61,395 bases of DNA from JANSWP01 sp041941305 (GTDB taxonomy: Bacteria > Bacteroidota > Bacteroidia > Chitinophagales > Saprospiraceae). The DNA is taken from assembly GCA_041941305.1 (NCBI GenBank), contig JBGTQJ010000059.1, forward strand, positions 1-61,395, in the 5' to 3' direction. A program made the translations under genes and the position numbers. The notes beneath the pieces were generated by a model. The model saw only the letters and a list, made by a program, of their open reading frames with translations. It was not told where the DNA came from and did not search any database. This document shows, in pieces, positions 43,485 through 51,579 of this stretch (its first letter is position 1; every line of letters begins with the position of its first letter).

Positions 43485-46400
43485 ATGCAGAAACTAACTT
43501 TAACAGTTCCTATCAATGTCCATGCTGTTTTTCAGGAAAAAGATATGGCAGTAGTCGGACCAGAAATGGACTTTGAATCCCTACCTTATTTTGATAAAGA
43601 CTTGAAATTGGATATGAATCCAGATATCCCTTATTTAGCAGAATCGGTGATTCCTCGCCCTTTTGAGGATACCAATTTTTTGCTAAAAAGAGGAGTGCAT
43701 TTGAATTGGGACTTTCCAAAATTTTTAAAAACAACTGCTTTTGGAGCAGAGCGTTCTGATAAATTTCCCGCTGTACCGACTCGTTGGTTAATTAGTCGAT
43801 TTGCTGAAAATAGCGATATCCTCGATGCAGATTGGATAGTAGAAAGTGATGCAATATTGACCAATTTGAAAGGCGCAAAGATATACGATATGGCTCAAAC
43901 CAGCCTTCCTGTTGACATCCATAGTGGGAAGCGACCTTATACTTATATGGGCAGAGTTGAAAAATTGGAAGATTGGAAAAAAAACGAGCAATCAATAGGA
44001 GAAAATTATACAAATTGGGAAAATGAGCATCAAGAAAATCTTACTGCCATGGCTTGGGGGAGCCCATCTTTCGATGTTTTTTATCCAAATTGTCAGGGAG
44101 TTTTCGGTTTTCATGACCCTGATGGTACAGAAGACCATAGTTATAAAGTGGTAGGTTGGTATCATAATCTAGAAAATGATTATTGGATCAATTATTTAAA
44201 TAAGAAAAAAGGAAAATTTGGATTTTCGGAAATTGACAATCTGACCCATTTAACTGAAAAACGACGTGAAAAATTAAAGAAAGAACTATTCCTGAAAGCT
44301 GTTCAGAAAGATTTAAATATTGAAGTTAGCCTTTCCAAATCAGCGACGGTTTCTGCCTCTCCTGATTCATGGGAAAGAATGATTTGTTGTGGAGCATCTC
44401 AATTTTTGAATAATGAGGAATTAGATAAAAGTAGTTCTTTATTCGCCATGGGCAATACTCCAATCGAGGCACTATCTGCCATGATTGTGGAGAAGGGTGA
44501 TATGGGAACCCCAAAAGGATCTGAAAGAGTAAAACTCGAAGACAGCCTGTCTTCCATGTTAATGGGCGACCGACTAAAAAGTCGAAAGCTCGATATCGGG
44601 CCGAAATTCAGAGAATTTAGGCATTCAGATGAATTTATTGCCACAGATGGCGGACTTCGTTGGGTCATTGAAAAGATCAACGACAATCCTAATCAAGAAG
44701 AGAATACGAATGATAAAAATGACCGAATATTGCCTCCGCCACTTCCAAAAGAAATACTTCCTTTACTCGAAAATCTGAATATTGTCCAAAGAGAATATGA
44801 CCGTATAAAAAACGAATTGGAAAGCAGTCGTTTTGAATTGTATTCTGATTGGTATCGGTATATGCATGCTTCTTATCCTCCATCTGGTGAAACCGAAGAA
44901 TATGTAGAAGTAAGCGATTTGAGAGCCATGATTCAAAACGGTTCTTTGAAAAAAGTTAGGGGGTTGAGACAATTATTAGGGAATAAAAGCGGTAATTATC
45001 AATCGGGATTAGCCCATGAAGTTGAAATAGCAAAAGAAAAACTTCAAAAGGAAATTGACACTATTAATAATGATATACAAAGCAAAAAGCATATTTATTT
45101 GGATGAATTTCATTGGGAAATTCAGCATCGTCCTGCTTCTCGATTTTGGGAGCCAACTCCTCCTGCTTTGGTTATTGCCATTGCAAAAAACCAACCAAAA
45201 GAAACGGATGAACAAACCGAATCTGATACATTAAATAAACCCCTGGTTTGCCAAATCAAGGAGTTTAAAAACATAAATTTTGCTCCTTCAAGTAGTTTTT
45301 CGGCTGATTCCATTCTTAGAAAAACAGAAATTACCTGGACGCTCTCCGATAACCCTTATGCGACGGATTTGCCGATTTTCAGAGGCGAATGGGAGGTAGA
45401 AGTATATCCTGTGGCAACCATGCATTCGGTTACCAAATCTTCAGGAAATTATGACCCCGAATTTGTCAATAACAATTATTTATTGGGTGAAAATGAACCA
45501 GATTTAGATGATAATGCTTCCGTAGAAAGTCCATTGGCTTTAACGCCCACAGGCAGTCTTTATACAGGTTCGACTTATATCAATCAAAAATTGGATGATC
45601 GATACAGAAGTTTATTGAAGACCTATCAGGAGCTTCAATATCAACGAATTGAGGCATTGGAAAAACAATTATCCAAACTCAAAGAGGAAAAAAAGACAGC
45701 TCAGGAAAACCTTTCAAAAGCAAAAGCAGCTAACCGAAATCAAAGGCTCATTGACCAATTAAATAAAGTGGTTAAGCGAAAAGTAAAAGCCCTAGAAAAC
45801 TTGACCAATGAAAAAACACGCCAGAAAACCCAGTTAGATTATGCGAAAAAAGCAATGGATTTTCTGAATAATCACGACCTGCTTGTTATTACCCTCAATG
45901 GCTTCAATTCCGCCCTCCTTCAACGACATGAAAGCATCCAACTCAATCCTGCCGACCCGCTCGGGTTTGAAGATTATCAAGGATTTGCGAAAGAAGTCGC
46001 TGAGGGTTTAAGGAATAATTTCAAAGGTTCTTCACCCGACCCACATGCTGTTTTTATGCCCATTCGGAGTGGAGCATTGCAGGTGATTGATGTTCGGCTG
46101 GTGGATATATTTGGTCGTTTTACCGAATTAGTGCCTCAAGATGTCAGTACCTCCATTTCCATGTATGTATCGGGACATAATGATTGGGTGCGACTACCGC
46201 CAAGAATATCCCAAGCGGCTCGCTGGAATTTCCGATTTCTAAACTGTGAACCAAACGCAGCATCTGGTCAGCATTCGGAATGTTTGAGCCATCCTGACAG
46301 CTCGCCAATTCACGGATGGATTGTTCCGAATTTATTGAATAAAACCTTGGATTTTTTTCAGCCCAACGGTAGTCGGATTGGGAGCATTATTAAAATAGAC

Positions 46401-47513
46401 AAAGATGTAAAATGGGAATCCAATGAAACGGTGGAGTATTCCGATTATTTGCATAAAATCAAAAATTGGATAATTGATAAAAATAAAGGTGAAAGCTTTT
46501 TGGATGCCTTCACCGAGGACATCGAAGAGGCGATGGATAATATCCACCCAAATGATCGAGAGGGGCAATCTGCTTTCTCAGTATTGATGGGTCGCCCAAT
46601 AGCAATTGTGCATTTGGGAGTGGATTTGGAATTAAAAGGATTGCCAGAAATCAATGTTAGTTGGGGAGAGTTGTATAATGATTTAAATCGAACTGAACGC
46701 TCAACGGATGATTTCGAAAAGGTCAAATTTCCTTACAGAATTGGAGAATATCGGCAGCGCAATGATGGATTAGTCGGCTATTGGTTGCTGAATGATGAAA
46801 AGGAACTTTCCACAGCATTCAATGTGAATGATGCCGTTTCGGGAAGCATAAATACAGAGAAAGTTCAGGGCGGCACAACTGATAATTGGCTCAATCAAAA
46901 AAATGAAGATTGGAAGATTCAAGACTCCAGGGGGAGAACACTTTTCGAATATTTATTAGATGAAAAAGACGAGACCATTAAAAAACAAGACCTGATTCAG
47001 CCCTATATTCGAGAGGGCAGCCGCGTATGGGAATCCTTAAAAGAAAAGGGTTTTATAATCGAAGAAACGCCTTATGACCCTATTCGACATTATGCAGAAG
47101 CTCAAAAACTCAACATAAGCCCTGCCGATGACATACAACATTTTATTGCTTTAGCGGATCCTTACGGTTTGATTCATCTTTCAAGTGGCATTCAGCCTGT
47201 CAAAGCCATTCAATTGCCGAATCAATTTATCAAGGATGCCTTGAATCGCATCGAAATGACCTTCCTGACCGCTCCTATTCTGACGCCTGAAGATCATTTG
47301 CAAATTTCGATTCCAAAAGAGCAAGAATACACTTGGCTTTGGCGAGAATCTAATCGGTGGCCAACTCAAGCAGACGAAGCCTATGCGGAAACGGATACAC
47401 CTGAAAAAGACATTGAACCCTTCCGAACTACTGCCAACTTTCCTGACAGGGTGGTGATTCGAGAAGGACGACTGGTATTAAAACATAGACCTGAAGAAGG
47501 GGAATCTGAATGA
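43485..47513 (+). CDS. cluster protein 1: 1342-residue uncharacterised protein
   Basis: First gene of the six-gene cluster. It has no signal peptide, lipobox or sorting domain. The N-terminus carries KRGVHLNWDFPKFL and KFPAVPTRWLISRF; later come RPASRFWEPTPPALVIAIAK (about 545-565), SPIHGWIVPNLLNKTLDFF and VLMGRPIAIVHLGVDLELKG. I remember similar motifs from long hypothetical proteins in several phyla (the GIHLHWALPD / FPAVPNRWLV type), but no function. Helical or coiled-coil stretches appear at about 425-460, 510-545 and strongly at 705-790 (EALEKQLSKLKEEKKTAQEN). Beta-rich sequence flanks them. I read it as a large structural or assembly protein, which is inference only. Confidence 0.85.
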   Translation: MQKLTLTVPINVHAVFQEKDMAVVGPEMDFESLPYFDKDLKLDMNPDIPYLAESVIPRPFEDTNFLLKRGVHLNWDFPKFLKTTAFGAERSDKFPAVPTRWLISRFAENSDILDADWIVESDAILTNLKGAKIYDMAQTSLPVDIHSGKRPYTYMGRVEKLEDWKKNEQSIGENYTNWENEHQENLTAMAWGSPSFDVFYPNCQGVFGFHDPDGTEDHSYKVVGWYHNLENDYWINYLNKKKGKFGFSEIDNLTHLTEKRREKLKKELFLKAVQKDLNIEVSLSKSATVSASPDSWERMICCGASQFLNNEELDKSSSLFAMGNTPIEALSAMIVEKGDMGTPKGSERVKLEDSLSSMLMGDRLKSRKLDIGPKFREFRHSDEFIATDGGLRWVIEKINDNPNQEENTNDKNDRILPPPLPKEILPLLENLNIVQREYDRIKNELESSRFELYSDWYRYMHASYPPSGETEEYVEVSDLRAMIQNGSLKKVRGLRQLLGNKSGNYQSGLAHEVEIAKEKLQKEIDTINNDIQSKKHIYLDEFHWEIQHRPASRFWEPTPPALVIAIAKNQPKETDEQTESDTLNKPLVCQIKEFKNINFAPSSSFSADSILRKTEITWTLSDNPYATDLPIFRGEWEVEVYPVATMHSVTKSSGNYDPEFVNNNYLLGENEPDLDDNASVESPLALTPTGSLYTGSTYINQKLDDRYRSLLKTYQELQYQRIEALEKQLSKLKEEKKTAQENLSKAKAANRNQRLIDQLNKVVKRKVKALENLTNEKTRQKTQLDYAKKAMDFLNNHDLLVITLNGFNSALLQRHESIQLNPADPLGFEDYQGFAKEVAEGLRNNFKGSSPDPHAVFMPIRSGALQVIDVRLVDIFGRFTELVPQDVSTSISMYVSGHNDWVRLPPRISQAARWNFRFLNCEPNAASGQHSECLSHPDSSPIHGWIVPNLLNKTLDFFQPNGSRIGSIIKIDKDVKWESNETVEYSDYLHKIKNWIIDKNKGESFLDAFTEDIEEAMDNIHPNDREGQSAFSVLMGRPIAIVHLGVDLELKGLPEINVSWGELYNDLNRTERSTDDFEKVKFPYRIGEYRQRNDGLVGYWLLNDEKELSTAFNVNDAVSGSINTEKVQGGTTDNWLNQKNEDWKIQDSRGRTLFEYLLDEKDETIKKQDLIQPYIREGSRVWESLKEKGFIIEETPYDPIRHYAEAQKLNISPADDIQHFIALADPYGLIHLSSGIQPVKAIQLPNQFIKDALNRIEMTFLTAPILTPEDHLQISIPKEQEYTWLWRESNRWPTQADEAYAETDTPEKDIEPFRTTANFPDRVVIREGRLVLKHRPEEGESE

Positions 47514-47610
47514 CTTTATCAATTTATTAAAACATAAAAAAGACTTTCCAGATATTTAAAATTTGGAAAGTCCAGAACATAAAATAAAATCAACTTTTAA
47601 AAAATTAAAC

Positions 47611-50600
47611 ATGTCAAGAGATACTACACTTTTTCATTTGCCTTTAGATGAAATTCGATATAACACAGAAACGAATACCTCTACCCTTACAAATATTGGA
47701 GGATTAGGTAGTGATGCGATTGCTCATGGAAATCCAAAAATTATTTATGACTCCGATATGGGGACTTGTATGCAATTTGACGGGGTGGATGATTTTGTAA
47801 AAGCACCCAGCATTCCAATAAATTTTAAGGAAGGCTCGACCATTTCTGCTTGGCTATATTTAAATAAATCTACTCGGACAAACCGATTTTTTACTTTGTG
47901 GTCAGCAGAAAAGCAGGCAGAAACTTTAATTATTTCTTATTCAGGCAAGGACAAAGAACTTGTTTTTAAGACGCAGGAGAAAGAAGTAAAAATTAAAAAC
48001 GCTATTTCCACTGAAGAGTGGTCTCATTTTGCTTTTTCCTATGACAAATTGAACGGTTCTAAGGTTTACATAAACGGCAAGGACTTAAAGAATAAGGATT
48101 TAAATAACCTTTCAGATTTAGAAGGAGAGATAGGTTTTATTGGGAAAGATCCAGAGGGAGATAAATATAATATACTAAATGAAGTAAACTGGCTTAGTTC
48201 AATTAAAATCCCAGCGGGGTTAAAAGTTACCATATTTCAAAATGATGATTTCACAGGAAAATTAAATACTTACACGAAAGATATAAGTTATGTTGAAGGT
48301 GCTAATGATAAAACAGCTTCCATTATAGTTGAAGAAATAGATCCTAATACAGCCATCATCTTTGAGGAAAAAAATTATGAAGGTGAAAAACAAACTCTGT
48401 CTCCGGGCAGGTATAGAAGGGGGGATCTCATTTTTGGTAATGATGAATTAAGTTCTCTGATAGTTCCCAGAGGACTTAGAGTTACACTTTTTTGGGATAA
48501 GAATTTCTCAGGGGAAAGTATCGTTTTTGAAGAAGACAGTCCATACATAGGAGAATTTGATAATGAAACTACTAGCATTATAGTTGAAGAAATTGGTGCA
48601 AAAAAAGTACTCATTTTTGAGGAGAGAGGTTTTAATGGAAGGGAAAGACCAGAAGAACTTCCCCCAGGCAGATACAGAATTGATGATTTTATTTTTGGAA
48701 ATCGGAAAATAGGCTCTATAATAATTCCCCCTGGGTTCACAGTGAGGCTCTTTAGAGATAAAGAGTTCAACGAAGAAATTATGCGCTTCCACGAAGACCG
48801 CCGAAATATAGATGAATTTCTAGCTGAGCATACATCCTCCCTAATAGTTGAGAAACCAGATCCTAAAAAAGCCATCATTTTTGAGGAGGAAAATTTTAAG
48901 GGCAGATGGAGAGCATTTCACCAAGGTGATTACCGTAATTTTAGGTTAAGGTCATTAATAATTCCCAAAGGATTTAGAGTTAGGCTATTTAAGGATAGGG
49001 ATTTCATAGAGGAATTAGGTGTATTCGAAGAAGATACCCCTTATATAAGAATAAGAGAACATTGGGGTAATGAAGAATATTCTTTTAGAGTTGAAGAAAT
49101 AACGAATAATCCAATGCCTCCAAAAGCAATTATTTATCAGCACACTGATTTTGGAGGTGACAAACAAGAGCTTTTACCCGGCAAGTTCAGACCTAGTGTC
49201 CTTTGGACAGGATTAATGGCGCACTTCCGAATCTCTCAAAAAATACTTTCTCCAAATGAAATCAATGCTGTCTTACACAAAGACCAAAACAGCATGGCGC
49301 ATTACCGCGAATCATCTTTGCTGAAAGTTGATTTATACACTATTCGAGATAATGACCATAAGCCCATTCTTTATATCGAATCTGATAATAAATCAGAACC
49401 CTTGGAGTTGAGTTTGACCAATCCTCATCAACAACCAGTACAATTCAAAAAAGTCGAAAAAAAACCATCCGAGAAGAATTTTCAAGTTCAAATGCGTTTC
49501 CGCCGAAATGTGATTAATGAAAAACTTATTGACAATAAAATACATGAGTTAACTTTCGAAAACAAAAAATGGAAATATATAATCAGCACTTCTCATGACA
49601 AACGAGAAGACTATATTTCCTTTGTCAGAGGAAACGGAGCAGCATTTGAAATGGCACCAGGGGATTTGCAATTACTTAAATTGGATGGATTCAGTGCGGC
49701 GGCAAGAGGAGGCTCACGCAATACCAGAATTGAAGTAAGATTTAGGACAGAGCAACAAGACCCGGGTTCGGTGATTCGGCACATGGAGATTCAGAGTCAT
49801 TTGGGCTTGAAGACCATTCCGTTGATTGCAAGAGTGAAAGGGTCGAATACGGTCTTAAATGACGGAAAAAGCAATAACGAATTAACCATTGAGATACTTT
49901 ATACAAAATTTCAAGGAGGTATTACCTTACAAAAGGGAAGCAAATTCGAATTGATTGTGGATCATGAATTAATACATGATAATAAAATGAATGTGGAAAC
50001 CGCTTTCCCTGGACTAAATAACCAACCTGACAATGCTGGGCAAGGAGTTAAAAGTTTTGTATTTGAAATGCAAAAAGAAGGGGTAGAAATCAATAAAGAT
50101 AAATCCATCCTGTTGAAGGTCAAAGAATGGCAAATTCCAAAATCAACCTCAGGAAACGAAAATAACGGGACGCATAATATCCTACTTCGATACGAGCATA
50201 TTTCAGGCTATTGGGATGGAATGTGGGTCATTCCTGTTGAGTTTAATCCGTTGGTGATTCGAGGAGGGAAAGTTGGCATTGGGACAGACGATCCAAAAGC
50301 TAAACTTCATGTATCTGGTGATTTTAAGATTGGTGAATACAACACGAAGGATTCCATGGCAGGAAAAATTACATGTAATTCTTTTGATAATAAAGAGCTT
50401 AATATTTATGGAGTAGGAAAAGGTGATTATACAACTAGAAAAATCCATTTGCATACTCAAGGGGGACTTCAGGTCATCGGCAATGTGGGTATTGGGACGG
50501 TTAACTCTAAAGCAAAATTGCATGTAAGTGGCAAGACTTACTTCGAAGATAATGTAAGTATTGGGACGGACGACCCTAAAGCTAAATTACATGTAAATGG

Positions 50601-51252
50601 CAAGACTTACTTCGAAGATAATGTAGGTATTGGGACGGACGACCCTAAAGCTAAATTGCACGTAAATGGACATTTGAAAGTTGGTGATTATAACATAAAA
50701 GATTACAATGCAGGGAAAATTTATTATGATTACTCTCCATATAATTATAAAGGGCTTAATATTATTGGAGGAGGAGCAGGGGATTATAAAACAAGAAAAG
50801 TTCATATTCACGCTCAAGGGGGACTACAAATTTTGGGTAATGTGGGCATTGGAACAGGTAGTCCTTCTAAGAAATTGCATGTAAGTGGAGATTTTAGATT
50901 GGACGGGAAGCCATATATATTTGATAAGCTTTGGTTTAAAAGTGGAGAAGTGAAGGGAAAAAATCTTAAAAAAGACACTCATACCGATTTAGACATTATG
51001 ACTACTGACTCCAATGGGGTTGATGTCCATCTGACTACGAACTACTATCTCTTCGTAACAGGTTTTTATGCCGCCGATATAGATATAGATGAAGAGAATG
51101 CAGGTAAGTTTTTAGAAGTTCGTCCTATCGAAAGTAATAATAATTGGCAGATAAGAGTTCATCTACCTATTCATAGAATTGACACAACAAAGCCAAGGCA
51201 AAATTCGAAAATTACAATCTTTTGGTTAGCAATACACAAAGACCTATTCTAA
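47611..51252 (+). CDS. cluster protein 2: LamG, beta/gamma-crystallin and fibre-repeat protein
   Basis: I start at ATG 47611 (MSRDTTLFHLPLDE), not TTG 47563, giving 1213 residues. Residues 1-160 form a LamG/concanavalin-like jelly roll (MQFDGVDDFVKAP, STISAWLYLNK, EWSHFAFSYDKLNGSKVYING). About 195-530 hold at least four tandem beta/gamma-crystallin Greek-key motifs, for example IFEEKNYEGEKQTLSPGRY, IFEERGFNGRERPEELPPGRY-like units, and IYQHTDFGGDKQELLPGKF. The C-terminal third has about five VGIGT...KLHV motifs as in phage-type tail-fibre stems, then a beta-rich cap. No peptidase S74 chaperone is seen at the end, and there is no export signal. It is probably a fibre or adhesin-like part of the cluster's product. 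Confidence 0.88.
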   Translation: MSRDTTLFHLPLDEIRYNTETNTSTLTNIGGLGSDAIAHGNPKIIYDSDMGTCMQFDGVDDFVKAPSIPINFKEGSTISAWLYLNKSTRTNRFFTLWSAEKQAETLIISYSGKDKELVFKTQEKEVKIKNAISTEEWSHFAFSYDKLNGSKVYINGKDLKNKDLNNLSDLEGEIGFIGKDPEGDKYNILNEVNWLSSIKIPAGLKVTIFQNDDFTGKLNTYTKDISYVEGANDKTASIIVEEIDPNTAIIFEEKNYEGEKQTLSPGRYRRGDLIFGNDELSSLIVPRGLRVTLFWDKNFSGESIVFEEDSPYIGEFDNETTSIIVEEIGAKKVLIFEERGFNGRERPEELPPGRYRIDDFIFGNRKIGSIIIPPGFTVRLFRDKEFNEEIMRFHEDRRNIDEFLAEHTSSLIVEKPDPKKAIIFEEENFKGRWRAFHQGDYRNFRLRSLIIPKGFRVRLFKDRDFIEELGVFEEDTPYIRIREHWGNEEYSFRVEEITNNPMPPKAIIYQHTDFGGDKQELLPGKFRPSVLWTGLMAHFRISQKILSPNEINAVLHKDQNSMAHYRESSLLKVDLYTIRDNDHKPILYIESDNKSEPLELSLTNPHQQPVQFKKVEKKPSEKNFQVQMRFRRNVINEKLIDNKIHELTFENKKWKYIISTSHDKREDYISFVRGNGAAFEMAPGDLQLLKLDGFSAAARGGSRNTRIEVRFRTEQQDPGSVIRHMEIQSHLGLKTIPLIARVKGSNTVLNDGKSNNELTIEILYTKFQGGITLQKGSKFELIVDHELIHDNKMNVETAFPGLNNQPDNAGQGVKSFVFEMQKEGVEINKDKSILLKVKEWQIPKSTSGNENNGTHNILLRYEHISGYWDGMWVIPVEFNPLVIRGGKVGIGTDDPKAKLHVSGDFKIGEYNTKDSMAGKITCNSFDNKELNIYGVGKGDYTTRKIHLHTQGGLQVIGNVGIGTVNSKAKLHVSGKTYFEDNVSIGTDDPKAKLHVNGKTYFEDNVGIGTDDPKAKLHVNGHLKVGDYNIKDYNAGKIYYDYSPYNYKGLNIIGGGAGDYKTRKVHIHAQGGLQILGNVGIGTGSPSKKLHVSGDFRLDGKPYIFDKLWFKSGEVKGKNLKKDTHTDLDIMTTDSNGVDVHLTTNYYLFVTGFYAADIDIDEENAGKFLEVRPIESNNNWQIRVHLPIHRIDTTKPRQNSKITIFWLAIHKDLF
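50555..50690 (+). repeat. 69-bp tandem repeat in the fibre-stem coding region
   Basis: A 69-nt unit (23 residues, IGTDDPKAKLHV...) occurs almost twice with near-identical DNA, and a more diverged copy precedes it from about 50490. The unit length keeps the frame, so the stem can lengthen or shorten by recombination. Confidence 0.75.
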
Positions 51253-51290
51253 ACAGAAGCAACAACATAACAATCTTCAAATCAAGAGAA

Positions 51291-51500
51291 ATGCAAAATC
51301 AAAACAACCTAACACTCCACCTCACCCTCGATGAAGTCAACACTATCCTCACCTCACTCGGCAATCTGCCTTATGTGCAGGTGTATGAGCTGATACAGAA
51401 GATACAGGGGCAGGCGGGGGCGCAGGTGCAGCAAGAAACCGAGCAAACTATTAAGGATAATGGACAAGGGATGTCAATTTTAGATAAAAAACCAAAATAG
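51291..51500 (+). CDS. cluster protein 3: 69-residue fibre-associated small protein
   Basis: I start at ATG 51291 (MQNQNNLTLHLTLDEVN), 38 bases after the previous stop. The protein is mostly helical: TLDEVNTILTSLGNLPYVQVYELIQKIQGQAGAQVQQ. This resembles small proteins with a DEVN...LGxLPxxxVxxLIxKI pattern that I remember being encoded beside phage tail-fibre genes. Its role is not established; a chaperone or accessory fibre factor is possible. Its position directly behind the fibre-like gene supports a linked function. The longer frame from 51222 overlaps the previous gene and is unlikely. Confidence 0.75.
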   Translation: MQNQNNLTLHLTLDEVNTILTSLGNLPYVQVYELIQKIQGQAGAQVQQETEQTIKDNGQGMSILDKKPK

Positions 51501-51579
51501 AAGACCCCAAAATCCAATTCATTTTTTGACTTAAATACTCAATGACCTAGGTCTTTGAGCAAAACACAGCACATTTGAT

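Noticed and set aside
48375..48878. 167-residue open frame antisense to cluster gene 2
   Set aside because: It runs opposite the crystallin repeats and only reflects their repetitive codons.
48190..49200. Cluster protein 2 crystallin region as a pore-forming or lectin toxin
   Set aside because: Greek-key crystallin motifs explain the repeats; no toxin signature was seen.
50490..50690. Repeats in the fibre stem as a CRISPR array
   Set aside because: Repeats are in a coding frame, adjacent without spacers, and no cas genes are nearby.
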